Position numbers and translations under genes: made by a program. From JACPFJ01 sp036504875 (GTDB taxonomy: Bacteria > Desulfobacterota > Desulfuromonadia > Geobacterales > Pseudopelobacteraceae): a stretch of 64,000 nucleotides of DNA. This document shows, in pieces, positions 8,797 through 17,159 of the stretch. Below the pieces are notes generated by a model. It was given only the letters and a program-made list of their open reading frames with translations. It was not told where the DNA came from and searched no databases. Position 1 is the first letter of the stretch, and the number at the start of each line of letters is the position of its first letter. The DNA lies in NCBI GenBank assembly GCA_036504875.1, contig DASXUK010000003.1, positions 1 to 64,000 of the forward strand, in the 5' to 3' direction.

Positions 8797-10221
8797 TTAA
8801 CTATGACCAAGGATAAAGTTTTTACCGGCAGCCATTACTTCCGCCAGCCTGGTGTCAGAAGCGGCCTCACCATAAAGACGCACCACCGGTTCAGTGCCTG
8901 ATTTTCTAAACAACATCCAACTACCGTCTTCCAGCAACAGCTTGGTACCATCAATCCTGATGATCTCCTTGACCTTTGTTCCGGCAATTTCGGAAGGTAA
9001 CATGTCCACCTTGGAGGAATAGGCCAATTCCAACTCAGGTGAAAGCTGTAAATTGTCGCGGCGAGTGATAAAACGACCCACCTCGCCATAAAGCCGCTCC
9101 AGCAACTGACGGACTGTTTTACCTTCTCTGGCCACCATTTCAGCCACTAAAAAGCAGGCCAGAATACCGTCTTTTTCAGGGACATGTCCTTTTATAGTCA
9201 GACCAGCGCTCTCTTCACCGCCAATCACAATCTTGTCCTGACTAATGAGGTCGCCAATGTATTTAAACCCGACCGGTGTCTCGTATACTGGGACGCCATG
9301 CTTCCTAGCCACGGCATCTACCAGATGTGAGGTCGCTACGCTACGGCCCACGCCCCCTTCCAGTTTGCGAACCCGGATCAGATAATCCAGCAGAAGCGCA
9401 ATTATGTAATTGGGCTCGATGAACGAGCCATCGCTATCCAGGATACCAAAACGATCAGCATCTCCATCAGTTGCCAGCCCCAGTTTTATATCAGGATCAT
9501 TTTTAACCAGTGAGATAAAATCAGGAATATGATTTTCCGAAGGTTCTGGTGGATGGCCGCCAAAATAAGGGTCTGGTTGGCCGTTAATCATGACAAATGG
9601 AATCTTGCGTTGCCGCAAAGGTTCATCCAAGTACCCCCTCCCGGTCCCATAGAGCGGATTAAGAGCTACTTTACCAAGATGAGCAATGGCGTCAAAATCA
9701 ACTTTTTGCTCAAGCGCCTGCAAATAAGGCCCGCGAGGATCAATGACCTCCAGAAGATTCCGCCGGGTGGCCTCAGCTACAGAAAATTCTTTATAGCAAA
9801 CCTCGCCCAACATTTCATTTGCACGACGTTCTATGTCTTTCGTTGTCTCCGGCAAGGCAGGACCGCCCCAGGAGGGCGAAAATTTGACTCCGTTATATTC
9901 GGGAGGATTATGGCTAGCGGTAAAGTTGACGCCGCCGGCGGCCTTTCTTCTAAGTATCTCAAAAGAGATCACCGGCGTGGGGGTATCTCGCTCACAAAGA
10001 AAAGATTTTATACCTGCTCCCGCAAAAACACAGGCCGCTTCCTGCGAGAACCGCTGCCCCATAAAACGCGTATCGCAACCTACCACTACTCCCTTATGCT
10101 GTTCACCTGTTGCTTTTAAATGATCCGCAATAGCCTGAATCACCACCCGGACGTTATCAAAGGTAAAATCCTCGCAAAGTATCCCGCGCCAGCCGGATGT
10201 TCCAAAGGCAATATGCGTCAT
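8797..10221 (-). CDS. Phosphoglucomutase/phosphomannomutase family protein
   Basis: 474 residues, an alpha-D-phosphohexomutase that moves a phosphate between C1 and C6 of a hexose. Seen: FGTSGWRG at the N-terminus, the phosphoserine loop TASHNPPEYNG (about residue 100), the metal-binding loop DGDADRFG (about 240), the sugar-binding GGEESAG (about 325), and the phosphate-binding RKSGTEPVVRLY near the C-terminus. All four catalytic parts are intact. The GEESAG variant is shared by phosphoglucomutase and phosphomannomutase, so the substrate is open. It has its own upstream region and appears monocistronic. Confidence 0.9.
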   Translation of the reverse strand: MTHIAFGTSGWRGILCEDFTFDNVRVVIQAIADHLKATGEQHKGVVVGCDTRFMGQRFSQEAACVFAGAGIKSFLCERDTPTPVISFEILRRKAAGGVNFTASHNPPEYNGVKFSPSWGGPALPETTKDIERRANEMLGEVCYKEFSVAEATRRNLLEVIDPRGPYLQALEQKVDFDAIAHLGKVALNPLYGTGRGYLDEPLRQRKIPFVMINGQPDPYFGGHPPEPSENHIPDFISLVKNDPDIKLGLATDGDADRFGILDSDGSFIEPNYIIALLLDYLIRVRKLEGGVGRSVATSHLVDAVARKHGVPVYETPVGFKYIGDLISQDKIVIGGEESAGLTIKGHVPEKDGILACFLVAEMVAREGKTVRQLLERLYGEVGRFITRRDNLQLSPELELAYSSKVDMLPSEIAGTKVKEIIRIDGTKLLLEDGSWMLFRKSGTEPVVRLYGEAASDTRLAEVMAAGKNFILGHS

Positions 10222-10239
10222 TAAATACCTCCCACATAT

Positions 10240-10291
10240 AATAAGACATCTTTTGTCGTATTAAAATAATACAGCAACGTCCGCTCGTCAA
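10240..10291 (-). promoter_or_regulatory. Possible promoter and inverted repeat before the phosphohexomutase
   Basis: On the minus strand TTGACG (10286-10291) is followed 17 nt later by TATTTT as a candidate -10. Just beyond it, an imperfect inverted repeat (9-nt arms AATAAGACA and TGTCGTATT, one mismatch, 5-nt loop, 10240-10262) overlaps the expected transcript start. Either an operator or a small leader hairpin. Confidence 0.35.
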
Positions 10292-10338
10292 GGTTCAAAG
10301 CGCCGTTTAGCTAAGGAATTTACTAAGGATTTTTTCCG

Positions 10339-10378
10339 TTGACTTTTTTCTTCCATACTTGCTACAGTTTAATCTGTA
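10339..10378 (+). promoter_or_regulatory. Predicted promoter of the PxxKW gene with overlapping palindrome
   Basis: TTGACT (10339-10344), an 18-bp spacer and TACAGT (10363-10368). The -10 is part of an inverted repeat TACAG-N6-CTGTA (10363-10378), so a repressor or activator bound there would touch the start site. Confidence 0.5.
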
Positions 10379-10406
10379 ACAGAACAAAAACACAGGAGGA
10401 AGAAGC

Positions 10407-10700
10407 ATGCAGTGTCAGACCGTACTTCCAGGTACCGAATGTACCTTTTGGGGTAAACAAGGATGTATTTTTCCAGATGGTTCATGCCAACCAGTAATAG
10501 AAAACTGTGAGGGGTGCGAGCGCATCGTTTCCGGCTCCATTGGTCAGATCTGCAGCGCTTATCCTGCACCTGCTAAAAAATGGTCCAATGGTATCTGCAA
10601 TTTTGCCACCCATGTCAAGATTGAGATTAAAGTTGACGATGCCAAGATGAACCCGCTTAAAGCATCCAAAAAAGCATCTGGTGGTAGTAAAAAGAAATAG
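10407..10700 (+). CDS. PxxKW family cysteine-rich protein
   Basis: 97 residues. Recognised by the PxxKW signature (P-A-K-K-W, about residue 55) in a protein with nine cysteines, mostly in the first 70 residues (CQ, ECTFWGKQGCIFP, SCQPVIENCEGCERI, ICSAY, ICNFA). This small family is typical of delta-proteobacteria and has no known function; the cysteine spacing suggests metal or Fe-S binding. The tail is lysine/serine-rich. AGGAGG precedes the ATG by 8 nt. It is monocistronic, with a clear promoter and a terminator, divergent from the phosphohexomutase. No signal peptide is seen, so it is probably cytoplasmic. Confidence 0.8.
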   Translation: MQCQTVLPGTECTFWGKQGCIFPDGSCQPVIENCEGCERIVSGSIGQICSAYPAPAKKWSNGICNFATHVKIEIKVDDAKMNPLKASKKASGGSKKK

Positions 10701-10732
10701 TATAATCAGTTTAGCACAACATGGTTACAACG

Positions 10733-10763
10733 AAAGGGAGATATTTTTATCTCCCTTTTTTTA
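10733..10763 (+). terminator. Rho-independent terminator after the PxxKW gene
   Basis: Ten-bp stem AAAGGGAGAT with its complement around a short T-rich loop, followed by a T run. It ends the PxxKW transcript about 30 nt before the Nudix gene's ribosome-binding site. Confidence 0.85.
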
Positions 10764-10792
10764 TAACAAAGGTTTTACAGGAGGTCACCAGA

Positions 10793-11284
10793 ATGGGATT
10801 TAACTCTTTAACCTGCCCCGAGTGTGGTACTGAAGTACAAGTTTATCAGAATCCGTTTCCAACCGTAGACATAATAATTGAATTAGATAACGGGATAGTT
10901 CTCATTGAGCGAAAAAATTCACCTTATGGGTGGGCATTGCCAGGAGGTTTTGTAGATTATGGGGAAAGTCTTGAAGATGCTGCCAAACGGGAAGCACAAG
11001 AAGAAACATCTTTAATAATTAAAAATTTAAGGCTCGTAGGTTGCTACTCAGACCCCTCTCGGGACAAACGCATGCATACCATTTCAACTGTCTATGCCGC
11101 AGAAGGCCAAGGCAAAGCAGTGGCGGCTGATGATGCAGCCAGTCTGGCCGTTTTCGACCTGAGTCAACTCCCTGGGGACCTCTGTTTCGATCATGGCAGG
11201 ATTTTAGCAGATTACATAAAGATGAAGCACGATGGCCAGCTATTATTTATTCCAGAAAAGCAAGTTCAGGATTATACGGAATAA
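10793..11284 (+). CDS. Nudix hydrolase
   Basis: 163 residues from the ATG at 10793 (AGGAGG 9 nt upstream; longer in-frame starts would run through the preceding terminator). The Nudix box is complete: GGFVDYGESLEDAAKREAQEE (about residues 47-67). The N-terminus carries CPECG, half of a zinc-ribbon-like knuckle. The family hydrolyses nucleoside diphosphates linked to another group; the layout, with LPGGFVDYGES and a C-terminal acidic segment, resembles ADP-ribose/ADP-sugar pyrophosphatases, but the substrate cannot be fixed. Its last 38 nt overlap convergently the end of mqnA on the other strand. Confidence 0.88.
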   Translation: MGFNSLTCPECGTEVQVYQNPFPTVDIIIELDNGIVLIERKNSPYGWALPGGFVDYGESLEDAAKREAQEETSLIIKNLRLVGCYSDPSRDKRMHTISTVYAAEGQGKAVAADDAASLAVFDLSQLPGDLCFDHGRILADYIKMKHDGQLLFIPEKQVQDYTE

Positions 11285-12068
11285 GTTTCATTTCGGCTGC
11301 CAGTTGAAAAAAAAGTTTCAGGCCACTGCGATGCTCATCACTCAAATCATAAGTGATGTTTTTTCTCCAATACCTAAGCAAGCCCTCACGACCCATCCAG
11401 ACTACATCCGGTGATGCATCCACAATACGCTCAAGATTCACGTAAGCATAGGTCTTACATTTTTGAAGATGGCCAGCCAGTTCATGCAACTCATCAGAAT
11501 GCACCTCAAACGCACTGCGAGAGGCCAGCCAAAGGGCAAATACAAAGGGTGTCTTTGTCCATGTATACCACAGGTCACCGAGATCATACACAAACAGGCT
11601 AGATGCCGACTGCGATGCCCTTAAGGCGGAATCACCAATCAATAATACAGCAGGTGCCTCTTTCAATGCTTCTTCCAATGGTTTTCTGGTTGTGCTGAAG
11701 GTACATTTGCAAGCAAAACGTCTATCAAGCAGAATCTTCAGCAGGTTAACAGAGGTAGCCGATTCCGCGGTCAATAAGACACTGTTGCCATTTAGCTCCT
11801 CAATCGGCATAACAGAGAACAGGAGCACACTTTGCACAGGACCACAACTGCTGATGGAAAGATCCGGGATGATCAGGTAGCGTTCAGGCTGCAACGCATA
11901 AGCAATGGACGATGACGGGCACACATCTATGGCTCCGGCTGCTAACAGTTCATTCAGCTGCGCCGGAACCCCCCCGACGTATTCATAATCAGAGGCAGAA
12001 AATTGCTCCTTGAGGGCATGAAAGATGGGAGTACAGTTGGCATACTCTATTTGGCCTATACGTATCAT
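11247..12068 (-). CDS. mqnA: Chorismate dehydratase MqnA (futalosine menaquinone pathway)
   Basis: 273 residues, the usual length. MqnA turns chorismate into 3-enolpyruvylbenzoate, the first step of the futalosine route to menaquinone. The fold is that of a periplasmic binding protein but without a signal peptide. Seen: the N-terminal IGQIEYANCTPIF, GVPAQLNELLAAGAIDVCPSSSIAYA, and LLIGDSALRA and DLGDLWYTWTKTPFVFALW, all typical of this family. The start overlaps the tolC stop by 1 nt (TGATG). Chorismate is supplied by the aro genes 5-9 kb upstream. The other mqn genes are not in the window. The 3' end overlaps the Nudix gene. Confidence 0.9.
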   Translation of the reverse strand: MIRIGQIEYANCTPIFHALKEQFSASDYEYVGGVPAQLNELLAAGAIDVCPSSSIAYALQPERYLIIPDLSISSCGPVQSVLLFSVMPIEELNGNSVLLTAESATSVNLLKILLDRRFACKCTFSTTRKPLEEALKEAPAVLLIGDSALRASQSASSLFVYDLGDLWYTWTKTPFVFALWLASRSAFEVHSDELHELAGHLQKCKTYAYVNLERIVDASPDVVWMGREGLLRYWRKNITYDLSDEHRSGLKLFFQLAAEMKLIPYNPELAFLE

Positions 12069-13552
12069 CAGTGAATATTCTTATATAACCTGTCGGCGTC
12101 GCTCTCAACCACATGAACACCTTCCTGCTCGAGCAACTCACCGGTTACCTGCCAAAAATGGGTAATGGCGTTGTCATAATTCACAACAGCAGCAATTTGG
12201 TTGCTCTTGGCAGTTACCAGATCATTTTCTACATCCAGTACATCCTTGGTTGTAGCCAAACCCACTTCGTTTTTGCGAATGAAAGCTCGTAACCGTTCTT
12301 CGGCAAAGGCTCGTCCACGATCTGCGACATCTATCTGCTTATAACCGCTAACGATTCCGCGGGTCGCGCTTTTCACCTCGTTTGCGGCACCCTCCTCTAA
12401 ACTCCTGATCTGTATCACGGTTTGTTCCGATTTTAACCGGCTTCTGCGGTAGTCATTTTCTGCAATATTGTTGCCGAGAGGGTAAGAGAATATCAGACCA
12501 ACACTCCAGACAGGGGCATCAAAATTGCCAATTCTCTCTAGGTCGCGGGGATAGGTGCGGTCAAGTCCGGTTAATGAGGCAGAGCCAGCCACGGAAAGAT
12601 CGGGTTTAAGATGATTATTGAAAATTCTGGTCTGCAGCTCGCTGATCTCCAGGTTCCGTTTTTGTTCCCTGATATCAGTCCTGCTCATGGCTCGCTTTAG
12701 AGCCTCTTCTTCATTAACGACAAACTCGTAGTGCCGAGGCAGATCGACCGTAAGAATATCGCCCTTGCCTGGGATCTGAAGTAAAAGGTGTAACACGTCC
12801 ACCTGATCGCTTACCGCTCTTTCTGCGTCAATCAAATCCTTTTCACGGGAAGTCACGCCGAACTCGGCATTTAGTATTTCCATTGCAGGCAATACCCCGG
12901 CAGCAACACGCGCTTTGGTTTCAGCAAGAATTTTGCTAGCCAGCTCCAGCGAGACCTTTCGTACCTCCAAAGTCTGGCGCAGGTTGTATAGTCTGTAATA
13001 CTCGGCCTTGACCTGAGCAATAGTATTTATCAAACGGGTATTGAAGTGTTCGATTGACGCAAATTTCGATAGCCGCGATATATTGATGTTGAATTCCGTA
13101 TTTTCACGCCCAAGATTTTTCAGAAGTGGCTGCGTCACCCTGAACCCAAGACCGGAGGTCCAGAAATCGCGAAGCGTACTGGTAGAGTTATTATTTGTAA
13201 AAGTGTTATTAAAGTCAACTGAGGCGGTAGCTCCGGTCCAGAAAAGTTTGCTTAAGGATGTGTTAAAAAGGAACGACCTGCCATCGCTGGTGATAGGTCC
13301 GCTGATACCATTCAGAAATACCGTTGAATTGGTGTAGCTTGTTTCAGCGCTGAAAAGGGGATCATATATGCCCCTATTTCGATTGATATCAGCCTCAAAC
13401 TGAGCAGGGTTATACAACTCGGCCCGCACATCCAGATTTTTCTCCACAGCCATTCGGATTGTTTCTTTAAGGGTAAGCGCCAGAGGAGCCTCAACGGCAA
13501 ATGCTGGCGATGAAATGCAGGCAAGCAGAAAACAAGATATCAGTGTTTTCAC
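12068..13552 (-). CDS. TolC-family outer membrane efflux protein
   Basis: 494 residues with a cleavable signal peptide (MKTLISCFLLACISSPAFA). The rest is the duplicated coiled-coil and beta-barrel pattern of TolC proteins: LTLKETIRMAVEKNLDVRAEL at the start of repeat one, long amphipathic helices, and AEERLRAFIRKNEVGLATTKDVLDVENDL in repeat two. It forms the outer membrane exit duct of a tripartite exporter, but no inner membrane pump or adaptor gene lies beside it, so the partner is unknown. It is probably co-transcribed with mqnA, and the terminator of the gcvH operon lies just upstream. Confidence 0.88.
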   Translation of the reverse strand: MKTLISCFLLACISSPAFAVEAPLALTLKETIRMAVEKNLDVRAELYNPAQFEADINRNRGIYDPLFSAETSYTNSTVFLNGISGPITSDGRSFLFNTSLSKLFWTGATASVDFNNTFTNNNSTSTLRDFWTSGLGFRVTQPLLKNLGRENTEFNINISRLSKFASIEHFNTRLINTIAQVKAEYYRLYNLRQTLEVRKVSLELASKILAETKARVAAGVLPAMEILNAEFGVTSREKDLIDAERAVSDQVDVLHLLLQIPGKGDILTVDLPRHYEFVVNEEEALKRAMSRTDIREQKRNLEISELQTRIFNNHLKPDLSVAGSASLTGLDRTYPRDLERIGNFDAPVWSVGLIFSYPLGNNIAENDYRRSRLKSEQTVIQIRSLEEGAANEVKSATRGIVSGYKQIDVADRGRAFAEERLRAFIRKNEVGLATTKDVLDVENDLVTAKSNQIAAVVNYDNAITHFWQVTGELLEQEGVHVVESDADRLYKNIH

Positions 13553-13567
13553 AAGATGGGTCCTTTC

Positions 13568-13598
13568 AAAAAAAACAGGCGAGATAAATATCTCGCCT
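13568..13598 (-). terminator. Rho-independent terminator after gcvH
   Basis: Ten-bp stem AGGCGAGATA with its complement and a 2-nt apparent loop, followed on the minus strand by a run of eight T. It ends the long aro-acc-gcvH operon. Confidence 0.88.
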
Positions 13599-13621
13599 TT
13601 ATAACATACCTCAGGATTTTT

Positions 13622-14008
13622 TTAATCCCTGCTCTCGACATAATCAAAATAATCATCGGGAGACATGAGACCCTTCAACTCCTCAGGGTCATCCAGCGTC
13701 ACCTCAACCAGCCAACCGCTGTCATAAGGATCATCATTGATGATGCCTGGGTTGTCCAATACCTCGTGATTTACAGCACGGACACTACCGCTGAAAGGTG
13801 CATAGAGTTCCGCCACTGTTTTGCGTGCCTCAACGGAACCTATAGAGTCATCCTGTTCAACGGCATCCCCCTCATGAGGTAACTCAAGGCCTGAGATGAC
13901 TCCTAATTCTTCCTGGGCAAAATCTGATATACCGATTACAGCAAAGTTACCTTCAACACGGACCCACACATGTTCTTTAGAATATTTTAGTTCTTCAGGA
14001 AATTCCAT
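13622..14008 (-). CDS. gcvH: Glycine cleavage system H protein (lipoyl carrier)
   Basis: 128 residues, full length. The fold markers are KYSKEHVWVRVEG at the N-terminus and GSVEARKTVAELYAPFSG, with the lipoyl lysine being the K of EARKTV (8 residues before the conserved YxP proline, as in other H proteins). GcvH carries the aminomethyl group of glycine between GcvP and GcvT, and in some bacteria also passes lipoate or octanoate to other enzymes. It starts only 3 nt after accC and is the last gene of the aro-acc operon; no gcvT or gcvP is near. The motif EARK replaces the common ESVK. Confidence 0.9.
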   Translation of the reverse strand: MEFPEELKYSKEHVWVRVEGNFAVIGISDFAQEELGVISGLELPHEGDAVEQDDSIGSVEARKTVAELYAPFSGSVRAVNHEVLDNPGIINDDPYDSGWLVEVTLDDPEELKGLMSPDDYFDYVESRD

Positions 14009-14011
14009 TGG

Positions 14012-15352
14012 CTACTCCAGCACGATCCTTTCGAGAAACGATGTATCGATATTTCCTTCGATAAAGTCTTTATTGGCCATGATTCTTTTATGGAAAAAGA
14101 TGGTGGTCTTAATTCCTTCAATGATGAATTCATCCAATGCACGAGCCATACGCTTTATAGCATCTTCTCGAGTTTCAGCATGAACAATAAGCTTGGCTAT
14201 CATAGAGTCATAATGAGGAACGACTGTATATTGATCATAGACAAAAGAGTCTACCCGCACACCTAGTCCACCTGGTGGATGATAAGCCGTTATCTTTCCA
14301 GGACAAGGAGTAAATTTCAATGGATCCTCAGCATTGATTCGGCACTCAATGGAATGCCCATTGATTTTGATATCTTCCTGCTTATATCTCAGAGGCTTAC
14401 CTGCAGCGGAACGAATCTGTTCACGAACAATGTCTACGCCAGTCACCATTTCAGTGACAGGATGTTCTACCTGAACCCGGGTGTTCATCTCCATAAAAAA
14501 GAAGTTGTTATTTTTATCAACCAGGAACTCAACCGTCCCAACACTATCATAGCCAACAGCAGCAGCAGCATTTACGGCAGCTTGACCCATGGCATGGCGG
14601 ATTTCAGGGGTAATAACCGTTGAGGGGGCCTCTTCAATAAGCTTTTGGTGACGACGCTGAATCGAGCAGTCCCGTTCACCCAAATGAATTACGTTACCAT
14701 GCTTGTCAGCCAGTATCTGTATTTCAACATGCCGTGGCTGCTCACAGTATTTTTCGATGTAAACTTCCGGGTTTCCGAAACCGGATTGGGCCTCGGCACG
14801 CGCCGTAGCAAAGGCATTGGGAAGAGCCGCTTGAGAATGAACTATTTTCATTCCTCTGCCACCACCGCCAGCAGTAGCCTTTATGATCACCGGAAAACCG
14901 ATTTCCTTGGCAATCTTGACAGCTTCGTCGACTGTTTGCACCCCTTCCTTGGTCCCTGGCAATATCGGCACGCCTTGCTTGATTACAGCCTGTCGAGCAC
15001 TGATTTTGTCACCCATGATCCTCATGCTGGCTGGGCTGGGGCCAATGAAGGTAATGCCGCAATTTTCACAAACCTCGGCAAAGTTGGCATTTTCGGAAAG
15101 AAAACCGTAACCCGGGTGGATAGCTTCGGCATCAGTCAGTTCGGCAGCACTGATAATGGCATTAATATTCAGATAGCTTTGGGCACTTGGCGCCGGGCCT
15201 ATGCAAACACTTTCATCGGCCAGCTTAACGTGCAGCGAGTTGCTGTCGGCTTGAGAGTAAACGGCAACCGTTTTTATACCCAATTCTTTACAAGCGCGTA
15301 TGATGCGGATGGCAATCTCGCCTCGATTGGCAATAAGTACTTTATGGAACAT
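14012..15352 (-). CDS. accC: Biotin carboxylase subunit of acetyl-CoA carboxylase
   Basis: 446 residues, the normal length of a stand-alone biotin carboxylase. It carboxylates the biotin on AccB with bicarbonate and ATP, the first half of malonyl-CoA synthesis. Seen: MFHKVLIANRGEIAIRIIRA, the ATP-grasp glycine loop KATAGGGGRGMKIV (about residue 159), the catalytic EMNTRVQVEHPVTEMVTGVD (about 290), and the C-terminal VPHYDSMIAKLIVH. A 127-nt gap without a gene separates it from accB. AGAGGGG lies ahead of the ATG at a long spacing, so expression may be modulated relative to accB. The carboxyltransferase genes (accA, accD) are not here. Confidence 0.97.
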   Translation of the reverse strand: MFHKVLIANRGEIAIRIIRACKELGIKTVAVYSQADSNSLHVKLADESVCIGPAPSAQSYLNINAIISAAELTDAEAIHPGYGFLSENANFAEVCENCGITFIGPSPASMRIMGDKISARQAVIKQGVPILPGTKEGVQTVDEAVKIAKEIGFPVIIKATAGGGGRGMKIVHSQAALPNAFATARAEAQSGFGNPEVYIEKYCEQPRHVEIQILADKHGNVIHLGERDCSIQRRHQKLIEEAPSTVITPEIRHAMGQAAVNAAAAVGYDSVGTVEFLVDKNNNFFFMEMNTRVQVEHPVTEMVTGVDIVREQIRSAAGKPLRYKQEDIKINGHSIECRINAEDPLKFTPCPGKITAYHPPGGLGVRVDSFVYDQYTVVPHYDSMIAKLIVHAETREDAIKRMARALDEFIIEGIKTTIFFHKRIMANKDFIEGNIDTSFLERIVLE

Positions 15353-15479
15353 GGAGATGAACCCCTCTTTTTAGATCAGTTGATGGCAAAAAAGAAAAAT
15401 AAAAGCATTCATCAGAGACTGAAGGTTCTGCTTTCTTATCCTTCGTATTTTTACGCAACATTGAATTTTATCTTTACCG

Positions 15480-15944
15480 TTATAGTTTTTCAACGACGAA
15501 CAGCGGGTCGCCATATTCAACTGCCTGAGCATTCTCTTTGCATATCTTGACTATCTTGCAGCGGTATTCCGCCTCGATTTCGTTCATCAGCTTCATGGCC
15601 TCGACGATGCAAAGCACCTGACCCGTCTCCACTATTTGACCGACTTCTACATAATGAGCCGCATCCGGTGCCGGAGCACGATAGAAGGTACCTACAATAG
15701 GTGAAGTAATGATATCACCGATCTCCTCAGCTACTGCGGCTGATACAGAAGGAGCATTGGTTGCAGCCGGGGCGGCTACTGGTTGATGAGCAACATAGCC
15801 TGCAGCTGGTGCGGCAACAGTCACATACTCGGTCTTCTGACCACGTTTGATAATGATCTTTTCTTCAGAGTTATCCATTTCAAACTCAGTGATATCGGTT
15901 TCCGTGATCATTTTGATCAAAACCTTTAAATCTTTAACATCCAT
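15480..15944 (-). CDS. accB: Biotin carboxyl carrier protein of acetyl-CoA carboxylase
   Basis: 154 residues from the second of two adjacent ATGs, which is better spaced (6 nt) from AAGGAG; an extra Met is the only difference. An N-terminal AccB-specific segment (MDVKDLKVLIKMITETD), an Ala/Pro-rich flexible linker (about 45-75), and the biotinyl domain with EAMKLMNEI, in which the lysine is biotinylated. The SPIVGTFYRAPAPDAAHYVEVG segment with the 'thumb' is typical of acetyl-CoA carboxylase carriers. Operon order aroQ-pepP-accB-accC-gcvH. Confidence 0.96.
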   Translation of the reverse strand: MDVKDLKVLIKMITETDITEFEMDNSEEKIIIKRGQKTEYVTVAAPAAGYVAHQPVAAPAATNAPSVSAAVAEEIGDIITSPIVGTFYRAPAPDAAHYVEVGQIVETGQVLCIVEAMKLMNEIEAEYRCKIVKICKENAQAVEYGDPLFVVEKL

Positions 15945-16016
15945 CATCTTCTCCTTTGAATGCAGTCTTGCAGATGCGATGAAAAAGTTAAATCAGCATC
16001 TGCGTGCTGGAATACA

Positions 16017-17084
16017 CTACACTATTAAAAGTTCTTTGGAAACTTGAGTAAGCAGCTGATAGCCTCTGTCTGTAACCACCAGTGTGTCCTCAATTCTGAC
16101 ACCCCCGAAGCCTGGAATGTAGATGCCCGGCTCAATGGTAAAAACCATGCCCTCTTCAATTATCGTATCAGAACGTGGTGATACAGTTGGCTTCTCATGT
16201 ATTTCCAGACCCACTCCATGCCCAAGCCCATGCCCAAAGTAATCACCGTACCCTTTTCCACGGATATAGTCACGAGCTACAGAATCCAGTTCACTACCGG
16301 TAATGCCGGGCCTTACTTCAGCAATTGCCAAATCATGAGCCTCTTTAACAACCTGATAAATTTCATACTGGCGTTCTTCAGGCTGGCCCATTACTACCGT
16401 TACTGTTTCGTCAGAAAAATATCCATCTTTGGCAGCGCCAAAATCTATTGTAACCAGCTCTCCAACCTCTATCAGCTTGTCTGACGCTCGCCCGTGGGGC
16501 ATCGCCCCCCTTTTTCCGGATGCGACAATAAAATCAAATGCCCTGCCATCAGCCCCGCGTCTTCGCATCTCGAATTCAAGCTCTCGGGCAAAGGCATTTT
16601 CACCCAGGCCTGGCTTGAGCAATGGCAGCACAGCCAATAAGGAGACTGAAGCAATGGCTGCAACACCTTGAAGCTGTGCAAGTTCATCCTGATCCTTACA
16701 AGTCCTGATTTGATCAAGATCACTGTCAATCGCCACCAATGCCACATTAACCAGCTTTTCGGCTAGGGCTTTGAAATCTGCAACTGTCATGGAACCAGAT
16801 TCAAAACCAATACGGCTCAGCTGCTTTTCCGCGATCAGTTCCGAAATTGAGTCCAGTTTCGATACAAACTGGTAAATCTCAACATCCCTTACCTCAGCAG
16901 CGGCCTGTGTAGTGTAGCGCGAATCGCACAGAAACCAACCGGCATCGCGCGTTAGAAGCAAAGCTCCTTCTGAACCACTAAAGCCGCATAGATAGCGGAC
17001 ATTCAGCAGATTGGTCAGCAGGATGGCATCAACATCATACGAATTGAAAAAGCGCTCCAGTTTGGCGCGCCTGTTTTTTAGCAT
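16017..17084 (-). CDS. pepP: Xaa-Pro aminopeptidase (M24 family)
   Basis: 355 residues from ATG 17084, which has AAGG 9 nt upstream; the in-frame extension to 17126 lacks such a site. A creatinase-like N-terminal domain (1-125) is followed by the pita-bread metallopeptidase domain. The five metal ligands are all visible: Asp in TIDFGAAKDGYFSDE (two), His in GHGLGHGVGLEIHEKP, Glu in FTIEPGIYIPG and Glu in GVRIEDTLVV. It removes N-terminal residues that precede proline. Its position between aroQ and accB is common in related genomes and is not functionally telling. Confidence 0.93.
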   Translation of the reverse strand: MLKNRRAKLERFFNSYDVDAILLTNLLNVRYLCGFSGSEGALLLTRDAGWFLCDSRYTTQAAAEVRDVEIYQFVSKLDSISELIAEKQLSRIGFESGSMTVADFKALAEKLVNVALVAIDSDLDQIRTCKDQDELAQLQGVAAIASVSLLAVLPLLKPGLGENAFARELEFEMRRRGADGRAFDFIVASGKRGAMPHGRASDKLIEVGELVTIDFGAAKDGYFSDETVTVVMGQPEERQYEIYQVVKEAHDLAIAEVRPGITGSELDSVARDYIRGKGYGDYFGHGLGHGVGLEIHEKPTVSPRSDTIIEEGMVFTIEPGIYIPGFGGVRIEDTLVVTDRGYQLLTQVSKELLIV

Positions 17085-17159
17085 AAGTGAAACCTTAAAT
17101 ACAAATTGTTTTTTGTGTTTGATCAAGAACCTTAATTATAAGAGCTAGTAAGAGAAACA

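Noticed and set aside
14645..15550. Long open frame (301 codons) on the plus strand across accC and accB
   Set aside because: It lies opposite well-conserved biotin carboxylase, has no recognisable domain and no ribosome-binding site; an antisense shadow.
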